Assembly (NCBI GenBank): GCA_037127255.1
Contig: JBANSL010000009.1
Coordinates: 24,454,475-24,518,474 of the forward strand
From: Persicaria tinctoria
Taxonomy: Eukaryota > Streptophyta > Magnoliopsida > Caryophyllales > Polygonaceae
Direction of reading: 5' to 3'
DNA: 64,000 nt
Position numbers and translations under genes: made by a program. The stretch's first letter is position 1; the number at the start of each line of letters is the position of its first letter. The notes beneath the pieces are model-generated. The model searched no databases, was not told the origin of the DNA, and worked only from the letters and a program-made list of their open reading frames with translations. Below, in pieces: positions 34,743-45,210 of the stretch.

Positions 34743-35515
34743 CGATACGAATAAATTTAGCAATCGCGTGTATTTCGAACACGGGGATGTGCAAGCCTCC
34801 AAGGAGAATAAATTTAGCGATGGCGTGCCCTTGAAGCACGGATGCACATGCAAATAAGCCTCCAAGGAGAATAAATTTAGCAATCACTTGTATTTCGAAC
34901 ACGGGGATGTGCAAGTAAGCCTCCAAGGAGAATAAATTTAGCGATCGCATGCACTTTAAGCACGGATGCACATGCAAACAAGCCTCCAAGGAGAATAAAT
35001 TTAGCAATCACGTGTCTTTCAAACACGGGGATGTGCAAGTAAGCCTCCAAGGAGAATAAATTTAGCGATCGCGTGCACTTGAAGCACGGATGCGCATGCA
35101 AACAAGCCTCCAAGGAGAATAAATTTAGCAATCACGTGTCTTTCGAACACGGGGCTGTGCAATTAAGCCTCCAAGGAGAATAAATTTAGCAATCACGCGT
35201 CCTTCGAACACGGGGATGTGCAAGTAAGCCTCCAAGGAGAATAAATTTAGTGATCGCGTTCACTTTAAGCACGGATGCGCATGCAAACAAGCCTCCAAGG
35301 AGAATAAATTTAGCAATCACGTGTCTTTCGAACACGGAGATGTGCAACTAAGCCTCCAAGGAGAATAAAATTAGCGATCGCGTGCACTTTTGGCACGAAT
35401 GTGCATGCAAGTAAGCCTCCAAGGAGAATAAATTTAGCGATCGCGTGTACTTTAAGCACGAATGCACATGCAAGTAAGCCTCCAAGGAGAATAAATTTAG
35501 ATGTCATCACTCTGG
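34743..35515 (+). repeat. 61/63-bp tandem repeat array with hairpins, downstream of Tat pol
   Basis: About twelve units share GCCTCCAAGGAGAATAAATT. Unit starts measured at AAGGAGAATA are 34801, 34864, 34925, 34988, 35049, 35112, 35173, 35234, 35297, 35358, 35421 and 35484. Two unit types largely alternate: a 61-bp type with CGTGT...ACACG and a 63-bp type with CGTGC...GCACG. Each can form a small stem-loop. Tat elements are known for variable tandem repeats in the 3' untranslated region that can seed satellite DNA. Open minus-strand frames through it arise from periodicity, not coding. Confidence 0.95.
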
Positions 35516-36630
35516 TTTCGATTTACATCAACGAGTTTCCGTATTATCTGGAAAATTAATAAAAACGACATGTTTTGCTCTACTATATTTGCGATTCAGG
35601 TTTGTTCGACTATGACATCGAAAAATTGTGAAAATAGCCCACTAAGATCAGATGTGTGAGCTATTCTAAGAGCCAACATGCAAACGAAACTTCAAAAGGG
35701 AATACACAGTACATTTCCTACGAACATTTCAATTGACGTGACAAGATTCACACAAACAAAGGAATAGTGACAAAAAAAACACAAAATTTAGCTCATCCTC
35801 ACAAGCTCACTCGTTCGCTTCTAAAACAATTATTGTGAAATGACTACCCCCCCTCCCCCTCATACTGAAAGATAATAAGATACCCCCCGACACGTAAACC
35901 GCTGTCCACAGCAAAAGCACGCCAACCTTCGGTAAGGATGTAATGGTCCTGGCTATCTCGAAACACCCTTACTCGAAACTCTCGCCCGGTGGGAGAAACC
36001 AAGCAGACATGAGTCAATCCCTCGCGAGCATACTGAGCGCCAAATGATTCAGGAAAAAGTTACAAGCCACAAAACCAAATATCAAACAAGAAATACAAGA
36101 ATGACAAAAGAGGCGTAAAGAAAGCTACCATATATTACATCTTTTCTTCAGAATCAATGGAACGAAAAAAGTCACGACAACGAGGATGAGGGGAGGTCAT
36201 GATTCCTCACTACAAGAATACTGGCAAATAAAACAAAGCAGAAGGACAACTGCCACATATTTTATCCGAACATTTACTATTTATTAGCAAATAAAACAAA
36301 CAAGGCAGAGTTGTCTGATCCCCAAAAAAGTAATTCATATCCGTCCAAAGCGACATTTTCAGAACCAACTGCATGCCAAGCAAGTGGCAAAATTACAGAG
36401 CGTATCTCTACAACCCAGAACGCCTTTGTCATACTAAGAGAGGTCACATCTGGATTGAAAAAAGACAAAATACAAAAACCCAAACCAAATCCGTGAAAAC
36501 ATTAAGATATCATTACACAAATCTTCGCGATTAAAAATAGCAAAACACGCGATTAAGGTTAATAAAAACACGACAGAAAAGCAAATGTCTGGTAACACCA
36601 CCATTACAAAAAGTCAAGCTCTACTCATCT
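35516..36630. other. Unassigned DNA between Tat repeats and B3 gene
   Basis: No convincing coding region. Pyrimidine tracts ACCCCCCCTCCCCCTC near 35846-35862 could be a minus-strand polypurine tract. The rest is A-rich. It probably belongs to the 3' region of the Tat element and to the 3' flank of the minus-strand B3 gene that ends at 36631. Confidence 0.5.
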
Positions 36631-39600
36631 TCAAGAACAATGATTTTGAAGCGATGCCCCTCCCACATATTGAAATAACACCATGGATGCTCCAACCTTA
36701 ACGTCGTTGTTAGTCGCAAATCTATTCCATCCACCGGATAACCACCAACGATTCGAGCAATCCTTGCAGACTTTGACACGAAAGTTTTCACCATTTGCGG
36801 AAACTAAACAAACGTGGTCAGATACAACATGACCATACATCCTCTCAAAAGCATCAAGAAGAGGCTGCAAGCGAAAGAACATCATTACTTAATAACAGTT
36901 CAGACCCAAGAAAAAGTATAAAGCACGATGTTGTAGAAGGAAATCGAGTTCAAAATATAATAAAATAAATCAAACCAGATCTTGCCCACGCAAATAATTA
37001 CAAGACTTCCTCCCGATGCAGCAGTGGGAAGTTAGGATCGATCCTCGAGGAAGCGTGTCAGCGGATCCTACGTAGCGGAGGAATCTCACGGGCAGAAATC
37101 GACCACAGTGTACTCGACCTCGACTAGGGTTAGTCGACAGGGGTCAGTACAGTCGATCCCGAGCAACAGAAGTCACTGGTGGTGGTCGACGTTGACTAGG
37201 CTTACTCGACGTAGAGTACGGTCTGGTCGTAGTTGAGTTTCTGCAGAGACACAAGCAACAACAATCTTTGCTCGATCGAAAGTCAGTGGTCGACGTTGAC
37301 AAAGGGGTGGTCGAAGTCGAGTAGAAACAGTAACGAAAATAAAAGAACAAAAATTTTCGGATTCGGAATAAACTATTTGAAATAAAACTTCCAAGATCGG
37401 GGTTTGCAACAACGATAAACAAACGTGTATAAGGCAAGATAAATAACGGTAATCATGCAAATTGCGTCGAATGATCAAGCTTTCGCCTTTTTCAACAATT
37501 AGACAACTCTTTCAAGAAACCCTAATTATTTCTACCGATTTTATATTTATTAATCCAAGTTGTTAGCATAGATCTCCATTAGATGGGTAATAAACACATA
37601 AAAGGTAGTAGATGCTCAAAACATAATAAATGTCGGATCTTTACCTCAAACACGCAGGGCTATCGTTGGGCTCGCCCTAACCCTAGAAGTAGGAGGACTA
37701 CTCGCTCTTCATCGCAATTGCAGACATCATTGATGGAAAATAAACTTGCATTAATAAACCAAACAGAGCTTACAACCAAAGGAAGGTTAAGTATATCTAA
37801 TTTCTAAAGATAAAACTTAAATAAAAGGGAACATTTATCTAAAAAGGAAATTAACTAAATATCTTCATGTGGATAAAATCCTTCTCTTCATAGATAGATC
37901 TTGATAAAACATGATGGATCCAGCCTTGCTTCGTGCCCAAGTAGTCCACATATGCTCGGAATGGCCCAACAGTCTCACGGCCCAAAGATGCGTAGTCGAA
38001 TTCGACCAAGCCTGGTCGACTTCGAGTAGCTTGTACTCGACATCGAGTAATCCTCGGCTTGTCGGTCTGGTTCTCTTCGTCGAGCTCGGGTCAGGTTCAA
38101 TTCTGGTCGACGTCGAGTAGGGTGTAGTCGACTTCGAGTATGGCTCGTGCTCGATCTCGTCCGCTGGAGCAAACGTCGAGCAAAATTTGGTCGACGTCGA
38201 CCATTTTGGTCGACTTCGAATAACTCTGCTGGCTTTCAGCATTCTGCTCCGTTCTTGAAACGCACTTTCCCGAGTCCTCGTTCAACGGATTAACGCATAT
38301 GAGCATGCGTTGGAAAGATGTTTTTGAGGGCTACAACTCTCATGAAGACATCAAAGCTTGATTTAGAATGATGGATGTCGAAATATGGGCTTTTCTCCAG
38401 CTGCACCATCCTTAACTTCTTCATGACTTTCCTTTAAGCTCCAAAGTGCGTCCGATTTCTGCGAAATTAAACAGAAACTAGTGTAAACTCCGTAATTTGG
38501 CAAATAAGTGTAAACTACATAGATTCTATACTATTCTAACCCAAATGCATGAAATGTATACAGAAATCGATATAAAAGTCCATATAAAATATGGCACAAA
38601 ACATGGACATCAAATCACCCCATACTTAAGCTTGCTTGTCCCCAAGCAATAACTTGGATGGTCATTCAGGGGAAGAATTCAAAACTCTCAACATCATAGA
38701 TTCATTCTTATATAACACTGCAATCAATTACCATCATCGAAAAGGTACTTGTGCCACAAATCCATACATGTGCAAATAAAAGCAACATCTACTCATAAAA
38801 GGAGGATTATGCAAAAACAATTCATGTGACAAAGCATTAATAATCAAGAGGACTTCAATTAAGCTCAATAAGGAGTAGATTGGTAAAAGGCTAAAGGTAG
38901 GCAATTTTGGGCAATGTGGTGCTAATGATCTTGGGAAATGGAGTATTTCCAAACTGAATTTCCACATTCCTTCTTCCTTTTGATATTTCTCACCTTTCAT
39001 AATGCTTTTATCAATAATAACGCTTTTACATCTCTAACCTCAGCACTGCCTTCTCGCGAGTCGCAAACATGGGTGTCATGAATGGCCCCGGATACTTAGT
39101 GCTTTGGACTCCTCACCTGTGTGTCCCATCTCACTGAACTATTATCTCAGCGAGCAGGATCGATCTACCTTTATCTCCTGAGGTGACCGAATTTTTTCTC
39201 ACTCATTAAGTTTTCCATATTTTTTAAACAATTTCCTACCAAACTCCAATAATGATAACAACAACACAAATGCCATATAACATCTCCACAATGTAACATC
39301 ATTCTCAACATAATCCCTGGATAGGAAATAAGGTAAAGAATGGCAATATTTAGAACATGTGGAGTAATATATGAAATAAGGCATAATATGGCTTTTGTAA
39401 TGCATAAGCATAGGTAAGGCTAGGATATAAACAATATGAGCATTATATGGAAATATAAAGTCCTCCATCCTCTTATCCTGCAACATGTCAATAGCAACAT
39501 CAAATTTTACCTCATTTCATGGGTTTCAAGAAAATATGCACTTCATTGTGACATCCCTTTACTAGGCAATTTCATGCTATATCTCTAATGAATCCAACTT

Positions 39601-41983
39601 TGCATCGTCTAGTTCAATATAAGCTTCCATGACACTATTTCTTTAGACAATTTACAAGCTTTGGGAGATGTCTCATAGAACTTTGAGTTTAGCAATTATG
39701 CATAAAAATTTAAAATTTTACATAAAATTCACCATGTAAAACCAAAAACAAGAATAAAACATAAATAAATAATATTAAGCTCTTTCCCCACCCAATATTT
39801 AAAATATACAGTGTCCCTACTGTATAAAATCAAATAAAAACAAGGGTAAAGGAAGGAACTCACCGAATAACGCGTTGTAGAGTCAAAACAGGGTCGTCGA
39901 GTAATTGAGGTAGTCGACGTCGAGTAGGCATGGTCGATGTCGAGTACAGATCTGCTGCGTCGAGTGAAAGATGAAGTTGAGGATGCTTTCTGGTTGGTCG
40001 ACGTCGAGTACGCCTACTCGACGTCGAGTAGACTTGTTCTGCTCAATCTCCTCGTGGTTGATCTCGACTTGGCCTTCGTCGATTTCGATGTTTCGTCAGG
40101 GACTTCTTCTTCCTCTCTTTGCGATCTTTTATGCTTCTCGGCCTATAAAAATGTTAGTTTTTCACAAAGACAAGACCTTCCACATGAAGTATTCAAAACA
40201 AAAAACAAAAATAAACAAAACCAAAACCAAAAGTTTCAAAGTCCAAAAATTCAAAAGTTTTATGTACATGCTCTAGATTTTAGAGTCGCTAGGTCGACTT
40301 CTCTATTTGTGCTCAATGACCGTCAATGTGGGCCCCCCCTTGTGCTTGGCCCTTCTCTTGGATCATCTAGGTCCTGATTGTAGTATGCAAGCTCAGCTGA
40401 TAGGTGGTCGCTTGCATAGTATCTCTTTCCTTTCTTCTTCCTCTTTCTAGCTCTCATTCTTTGCAGATTAGCTCGCCACGGGGCCATACCTCCACTTAAA
40501 TTTTTATTAAATTTATTAATGGACAGAGGGGAGGGTCGAAATCATACTTGGACTTACTTTTTCGTGCCCAAAATAGAAATTTTCGGGCTCAGGGTTGGTC
40601 GACGTCGAGTAGGTCTGGTCGACGTCGAGTAAAGGGATCCCATACTTAGGCTCTGGGCAAGTCGGGTGTTCAGCAAAGGAAGTCGACTTCGAGAAGTTTT
40701 GGTCGAAGTCGAGCAGGGTGGTCGACGTCGAGTAGCCTTGGTCGACGTCGAGTAGCTTTCTGGGGTTTTCCTCCGTTGTTTGCTCGATCCCGTGGTTGCT
40801 GATGCTCTTCACCTCCAGCCATGAAACTTCTTCTTTTGCAGGGCCAAAAGAGAAATCTAAGATCTCGTCGCCTATCGTGAAGGTAAGCAATCGCTGCTTT
40901 ACGCTGATTTTAGCATCTGTAGTAGCTAGGAATGGTCTACCAAGAATAATAGGGCTAGTAGGATCTTCAATAATAGGGCTAGTATGATCTCTCTCTACCT
41001 CTTCTCCTTCTCTAGAATTGAATGAATAAAAACTATCTCCATGGGCTTTATTTATAGGCTTCCAATCCTTGCTAATCAATGAAGGGAAAGTATATCTAAT
41101 TTCTAAAGATAAAAATTAAATAAAAGGGAACATTTATCTAAAAAAGAAATTAACTAAATATCTTCATGTGGATAAAATTCTTCTCTTCATAGATAGATCT
41201 TGATAAAACATGATGGATCCAGCCTTGCTTCGTGCCCAAGTAGTCCGCATATGCTCGGAATGGCCCAACAGTCTCACGGCCCAAAGATGCGTAGTCGACT
41301 TTGACCAAGTCTGGTCAACTTCGAGTAGCTTATACTCGACTTCGAGTAATCCTCAGCTTGTTGATCTGGTTCTCTTCGTCGAGCTCGGGTCAGGTTCAAT
41401 TCTAGTCGACGTCGAGTAGGGTGTAGTCGATGTCGAGTACGTCTCGTGCTCGATCTCGTCCTCTGGAGCACACGTCGAGCAAAAGTTGGTCGACTTCGAG
41501 TAACTCTACTGGCTTTCAGCATTCTGCTCCGTTCTTGAAACGCACTTTCCCGAGTCCTTGTTCGTCGGATTGACGCATATGAGCATGCGTTGGAAATATC
41601 TTTTCGAGGGCTACAACTCTCATGCAGACATCAAAGCTTGATTCGGAATGATGGATGTCGAAATATGCGCTTTTCTCCAGCTGCACCATCCTTAGCTTCT
41701 TCATGACTTTCCTTTAAGCTCCAAAGTGCGTCCGATTTCTGCGAAATTAAACAAAAACTAGTGTAGACTCCGTAATTTAGCAAATGTAAACTACATAGAT
41801 TCTGTACTATTCTAACCCAAATGCATGAAATGTATATAGAAATCGATATAAAAGTCCATATAAAACATGGCACAAAACATGGACATCACACGACCAACGT
41901 ATACAACTTACAAGACGATGCATCCTCTCCTCTACATCAACACAACGATAAAAATCTCGCATCTCAGATTTAGGAGACGCCAT
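36631..41983 (-). CDS. Small B3-domain protein (B3-4), two exons, intron holds a retrotransposon
   Basis: Exon 1 is 41983-41912 (24 codons, starts MASPKSEMRDFY, ends VEERMHRL), followed by a GTAAGT donor. Exon 2 is 36864-36631, after a TTGCAG acceptor, and starts PLLDAFERMYG. The junction is phase 0 and the joined frame is open for 101 codons. Exon 2 carries the second half of a plant B3 fold: NGENFRVKVCKDC, WWLSGGWNRFATNNDVKVG and MVLFQYVGG. B3 domains bind DNA in plant transcription factors. This single-domain form is most like the REM group. The intron would be about 5 kb because a family A element sits in it. It could be a host gene or an antisense ORF of the Tat element. Confidence 0.6.
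36929..38612 (-). mobile_element. 3' LTR of the minus family A element
   Basis: On the minus strand it starts TGATGTCCATG (38612) after AAGTATGGGGTGATT and ends CCTTCTACAACA (36929). It carries CATGCGTTGGAAA (about 38305) and TCGA-NN-TCGA words (37100-37320, 37990-38220). Noncoding. Confidence 0.9.
39199..39486 (-). CDS. Conserved 95-codon hydrophobic ORF of family A (intact copy)
   Basis: It starts MLQDKRMEDFIFPYNAH, passes HSLPYFLSRDYVENDVTLWR and ends GRKLFKKYGKLNE. It has the same length as the frame at 15718-16005 and is nearly identical in sequence, without that copy's stop. A hydrophobic run (AFVLLLSLL) followed by basic residues suggests a membrane anchor. It sits about 0.6 kb before the 3' LTR, where Athila elements carry extra or env-like ORFs. 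The function is unknown, and it could be conserved only because the copies are young. Confidence 0.4.
   Translation of the reverse strand: MLQDKRMEDFIFPYNAHIVYILALPMLMHYKSHIMPYFIYYSTCSKYCHSLPYFLSRDYVENDVTLWRCYMAFVLLLSLLEFGRKLFKKYGKLNE
40516..41079 (-). pseudogene. Protease C-terminal fragment fused to LTR remnant
   Basis: The minus frame reads TSPIILGRPFLATTDAKISV and LLTFTIGDEILDFSF, the C-terminal half of the Athila-type protease. The active-site half is missing. Its upstream end runs into the truncated 5' LTR at about 40985. At the junction a 24-bp stretch (AATAATAGGGCTAGTA plus GATCTTC) is duplicated in tandem. The downstream end encodes repeats such as LLDVDQ and YSTST from TCGACGTCGACC words. 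Confidence 0.75.
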
Positions 41984-42280
41984 CCCTTTTCCAAAACAAC
42001 AATGCTTAATAAAGCAACCGAACAACTGCAAGATTTCACAAAACATCACGCCATCTTATACCCAGAAAAAGGTGGCACATACTTTGGAAATCGTCTAAGG
42101 CATTTATTTCATACGTTGAAATTAGACAAAGAATCTGCGAGAAGGATTTCCCGAGATACTCTGCATGTCATACACGTGAAAAAGAATCCCTTCAGAACCA
42201 GACCAAGTACACTGGCACATTTCAAATCCAAAAATAGTCATTTATCACAAAAACTTTTTCAAATCAGTCGAAGCCACTAC

Positions 42281-42288
42281 TATAAAAG
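42281..42288 (+). promoter_or_regulatory. TATA box upstream of B3-1
   Basis: TATAAAAG, followed by CTCTTCTTCCTTACAAC, lies about 150 bases before the ATG at 42439 and in the 455-base space between two divergent B3 frames. Confidence 0.4.
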
Positions 42289-42438
42289 CTCTTCTTCCTT
42301 ACAACATAAAAGGCACAACCTTCTCATTACTGGTCCTTTTAAAAAAATACAAATCTGCCAGTAAATACCAGCAATCAAAACCCAAACAATCCCTTTATTT
42401 TCAATATTTATTTAGTAGGGGAAGAGCAATATATACGC

Positions 42439-42748
42439 ATGATGTTGCCTTATGAATTCGGTCGACATTTCCAACCCGATGTTCCCGAACAAATCTTTTT
42501 GTCCACTCGCGTCATCAAAGATTTCCCTGTCCACATCGTAGGGGGGCAGTTACGGATCTCACTGGGTAGCACGTGGATGGAGGGACTATGTTGAGTCACA
42601 AGGACTAGAGTTGGAAAGATCAATAATGTTCACCCACCTGGAAGGAGCAAGGTTTGAAGTCCATTTCTTCGACAAACAAGGCCGCTACATAGAAGACGAA
42701 CTCTACGATAGCGACTACAACGGTCCAATAACAAATGGTTTCCACTAG
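42439..42748 (+). pseudogene. B3-domain ORF (B3-1), frameshifted
   Basis: The frame starts MMLPYEFGRHFQPDVPEQIF and continues KDFPVHIVGGQLRISLG before a stop at 42592. The domain resumes in another frame with RDYVESQGLELERSIMFTH and ARFEVHFFDKQGRYIE. The order matches a B3 domain: LPxxF, the central basic/aromatic strand, a GW-like turn region, GLELERSIMF, then F-V. N-terminal residues before LPYEF may lie in an upstream exon that was not identified. Divergent from B3-4. Confidence 0.6.
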
Positions 42749-42900
42749 ATCCCAGGAACAGTTCGATGTGCAAAGTTATTCCATTTCAAAAAATTTAAGA
42801 AAAAGCTCGGCTTATCAATAAAAATTCGCTTCTTTATGATTCGATTTGTCATCAATCTTTGTCTAACGATTCGAAGAAAGATCCTAGTGTCAAAAGATGT

Positions 42901-43265
42901 TGGAGATTGAAGTTTCTCCAATCGCGAAGATCGCGCTAGAGATTTCTTTATTTCTTCCTCCCTAGCGTCTAAGGACGCTGGAGATTGAAATCTCTCCATT
43001 CGCGAAGATCGTGTTGGAGATTTCTTGCTTTCTTCCTCCCCAGCATCTAAGGACGTTGGAGATTGAAGTCTCTCCATTAGCGAAGATCGCGCTGGAGATT
43101 TCTTGATTTCTTCCTCCCCAACATCTAAGGATGCTGGAGATTGAAGTTTCTCCAATCGCGAAGATCGCGCTGGAGATTTCTTGATTTCTTGATCCCCAGC
43201 ATCTAAGGATATTGGAGATTGAAGTTTCTCCAATTGTGAACATCACGATGGGGATTGATCTCTCA
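42901..43265 (-). repeat. 78-bp tandem repeat (26-codon period)
   Basis: Units start at 42901, 42979, 43057, 43135 and 43213, each exactly 78 bases apart, with a TGGAGATTGAAGTTTCTCC inverted-repeat core and a TCGCGAAGATCGCG palindrome. Because 78 is divisible by 3, the minus strand has a long open frame (43233-42745) of repeated KLQSPASLDVGEEEIKKSPA-like units. It may be a repeat-protein tail or only a by-product of the period. Confidence 0.9.
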
Positions 43266-43471
43266 ATCACGAATATCACGCTGGCGATTAATTGATTTAT
43301 CGGATCGTCTGCTCTTTACGATAAGCCCAAGCAAGCAGCACCATGATAACTTAGAGGTTCATTAATTATGAACCCAATACAACCTCCCAACGGTGGATAA
43401 AAGATATAACCACAGCAAACATAATAAAAACGGAACGTTCAGCACCGAAGTGAGAAATCTACATCACCATT

Positions 43472-43882
43472 TTAGTCAGGCCCGTGGTCCACAACAACAA
43501 CATCAAAGCAAGAGTGTCCTTCATACTAAAAAATGAAGCGTGTCCCAATTCGAAGTTCATTTGACACAACGAACTCGGGCCACCCAGTGGCAAACCAGTA
43601 GTAGTTGGACCCTAAGGCTTCCACCCTCACCACGAATTCTTCATCCGAGCGCGTCCAGAAATGGACGAATCCAAGGGCATCATAACCATAATCCCAATAT
43701 ATGGATGGTAAAGGCTACAACAAAAACAAACACATCAGAAACACTTTATTTATGAAAAAACCAATCGCATAAATATAGCTTACCAGCCTATATAAATGCC
43801 CCTCAACGGCAATATCCCGAGTGAAACCCTTCACGCGAGGAAAAAATACACCTGGAATATCAACTGGCGCCGTAAGCATCAT
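43472..43882 (-). pseudogene. B3-domain gene (B3-3), two exons, one stop
   Basis: Exon 1 is 43882-43784 (33 codons, MMLTAPVDIPGVFFPRVKG to VEGHLYRL), followed by a GTAAGC donor. Exon 2 is 43714-43472, after a TTGTTGTAG acceptor, and starts PLPSIYWDYGYDAL. The phase-0 junction lies at the same RL/PL site as in B3-4. Exon 2 contains YYWFATGWPEFVVSNELRIG and YEGHSCFDVVV, the typical second half of a B3 domain. A single TAG (43528-43526) sits between FIF and YEG. The intron is only 69 bases. This is likely a recently inactivated small B3 protein. Confidence 0.62.
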
Positions 43883-43960
43883 TGTCACAAGCAAACAACA
43901 ATAAAGCATTGGGTTTCTTACCTTCTTATACTAACTTCTGCAAAGAAAAACATCAAAGGA

Positions 43961-44078
43961 AACCGCCTACCACCCAGTTCAACCACGAGGGTAATGAGTA
44001 TCAGATAACACAACAAAGAAACCGTCTACCAACCAATTCGACCAAGAGGGCAACAAATATCAGATAACACAACAAAGG
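43961..44078. repeat. 59-bp direct repeat, two copies, between divergent B3 frames
   Basis: AACCGCCTACCACCCAGTTC... and AACCGTCTACCAACCAATTC... are 59 bases apart, and each ends TATCAGATAACACAACAAAG. They lie in the roughly 410-base space between B3-3 and B3-2. Confidence 0.85.
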
Positions 44079-44291
44079 GCATCTGATAAGAACAAGTTCA
44101 ATCCAGGCGGTGAAGAAAGTTACAAGAAAAATTCATACACCAAGCTGCACGAAAAACAAGCGGACAACACACACCTCCTTGCTTCATAGTAATTCAAATA
44201 TAACCCCGCAGAACAACATCCATATCCATTACACATAGAACTGGTATAAATAAAAACATCAGGAGTACAAATTGAATTACCTAAAAACACT

Positions 44292-44717
44292 ATGCCAAGT
44301 TTCGACATGGTTTTAGGAGAGCTCTCTCCACCAGAAACCCCTCCACCAGCTTTCATCACAAACACTATGTTTTTTCCAAATCCTGAATTCTCCAGAATAA
44401 TCCTTAGGGAAAGCCACTTACACAGGCTTCCTTTACCGTATATATTTGTAGAATTCGGGGAGGAAATTACAAACCACATTTATCTATGTTCTCCCTCAAA
44501 CAAAGAATTCTTAATCCTAGTCGAACGAGACGAGGGGGATTAGTTCTCCCTATCGGAAGGCTGTGGATCTTTTGCGAACATTACGAACCTCAGAATAGGG
44601 AGTTGCCTCACCTTCGAGTACCAAGGAGAATCTTACTTTAATGTGGCAATAGAGCAACCAGGCCCCGACGAGAACGGAGATATTTTGCCTGACTACGTAT
44701 GCTACGAAGAAATATAA
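44292..44717 (+). pseudogene. B3-domain ORF (B3-2), intronless, one stop
   Basis: It starts MPSFDMVLGELSPPE and has FFPNPEFSRIILRESHLHRL followed directly by PLPYIFVEFGEE with no intron, unlike B3-3 and B3-4. After an in-frame TAG (44541) it continues FSLSEGCGSFANITNLRIGS, LTFEYQGESYFNVAIEQPG and ends at 44717. The order of conserved pieces is that of one B3 domain (about 140 codons). A TATAAATA at 44245-44252 lies 40 bases before the ATG. It is divergent from B3-3 and convergent with the Transposase_28-like ORF to the right. Confidence 0.62.
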
Positions 44718-45210
44718 CTACAAGAAAGATAATACTACGTACAAGTTATTTCCAGTTATGTTTCATCGCTAAGAAGTTCTTAAAGTTCAGCCTATCATTC
44801 GGCATAACATCTAATAAATATGTGAACCCTACCTTTTGTCATTTCACGGTTTATTCCATAAAACGATCAACGACAAGAGATGGATAAGGGGGTCGCGAAT
44901 TTACCTTACAAATAAAAGCAGTGGACAAGGTGAACAGGTCAAGATGTAAACATGAGAAAACATAAGTAAAACCGGCGGGACATGCCAATAAGAAAAGCAG
45001 GAAAAAGGCATAAACGGAAACACAGTGGATTCAAAGAGAAAAGTATTCACAAAACGCCACAACAAGGCATCACTTGTCATGGGTTGAAATGTTCACCATC
45101 CAAAAATACGAACGAGTAAACCACAGCAGAGTATGAAACTCTTGCCATGGGTAGAAATGTTTTCAAACTTCCATACACAAAAACATCGTCAAAAGCAAAG
45201 AGGCGTTAAG
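44718..45210. other. Unassigned DNA between B3-2 and the minus ORF
   Basis: A-rich sequence with no recognisable domain. It probably contains the 3' untranslated regions of two convergent genes. CTTGTCATGGGTTGAAATGTT and CTTGCCATGGGTAGAAATGTT form a short direct repeat near 45080 and 45150. Confidence 0.5.

Larger units (their letters stand above)
36929..41888 (-). mobile_element. Defective family A element, minus strand, TSD CACGA
   Basis: The element has a complete 3' LTR (36929-38612), 3' internal region, protease fragment and only the first part of its 5' LTR (about 40986-41888). CACGA flanks both ends (36924-36928 and 41889-41893), proving that the whole block inserted as one unit. The rest of the 5' LTR, PBS, gag, RT and integrase were lost by internal deletion. 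Words are mainly TCGACGTCGA. It interrupts the intron of the B3 gene at 36631-41983. Confidence 0.93.

Noticed and set aside
34627..35510. Long minus-strand frames repeating KFILLGG-like text
   Set aside because: They arise from the 61/63-bp periodicity; no start context or domain supports coding.
34743..35515. Regular repeats resembling a CRISPR array
   Set aside because: Units are near-identical over their whole length with no unique spacers, follow a Tat pol gene, and the genome is clearly plant.
42010..42364. Plus-strand ORF (about 165 codons) left of B3-1
   Set aside because: It overlaps B3-4 exon 1 on the other strand, has no domain, and spans the TATA box of B3-1.
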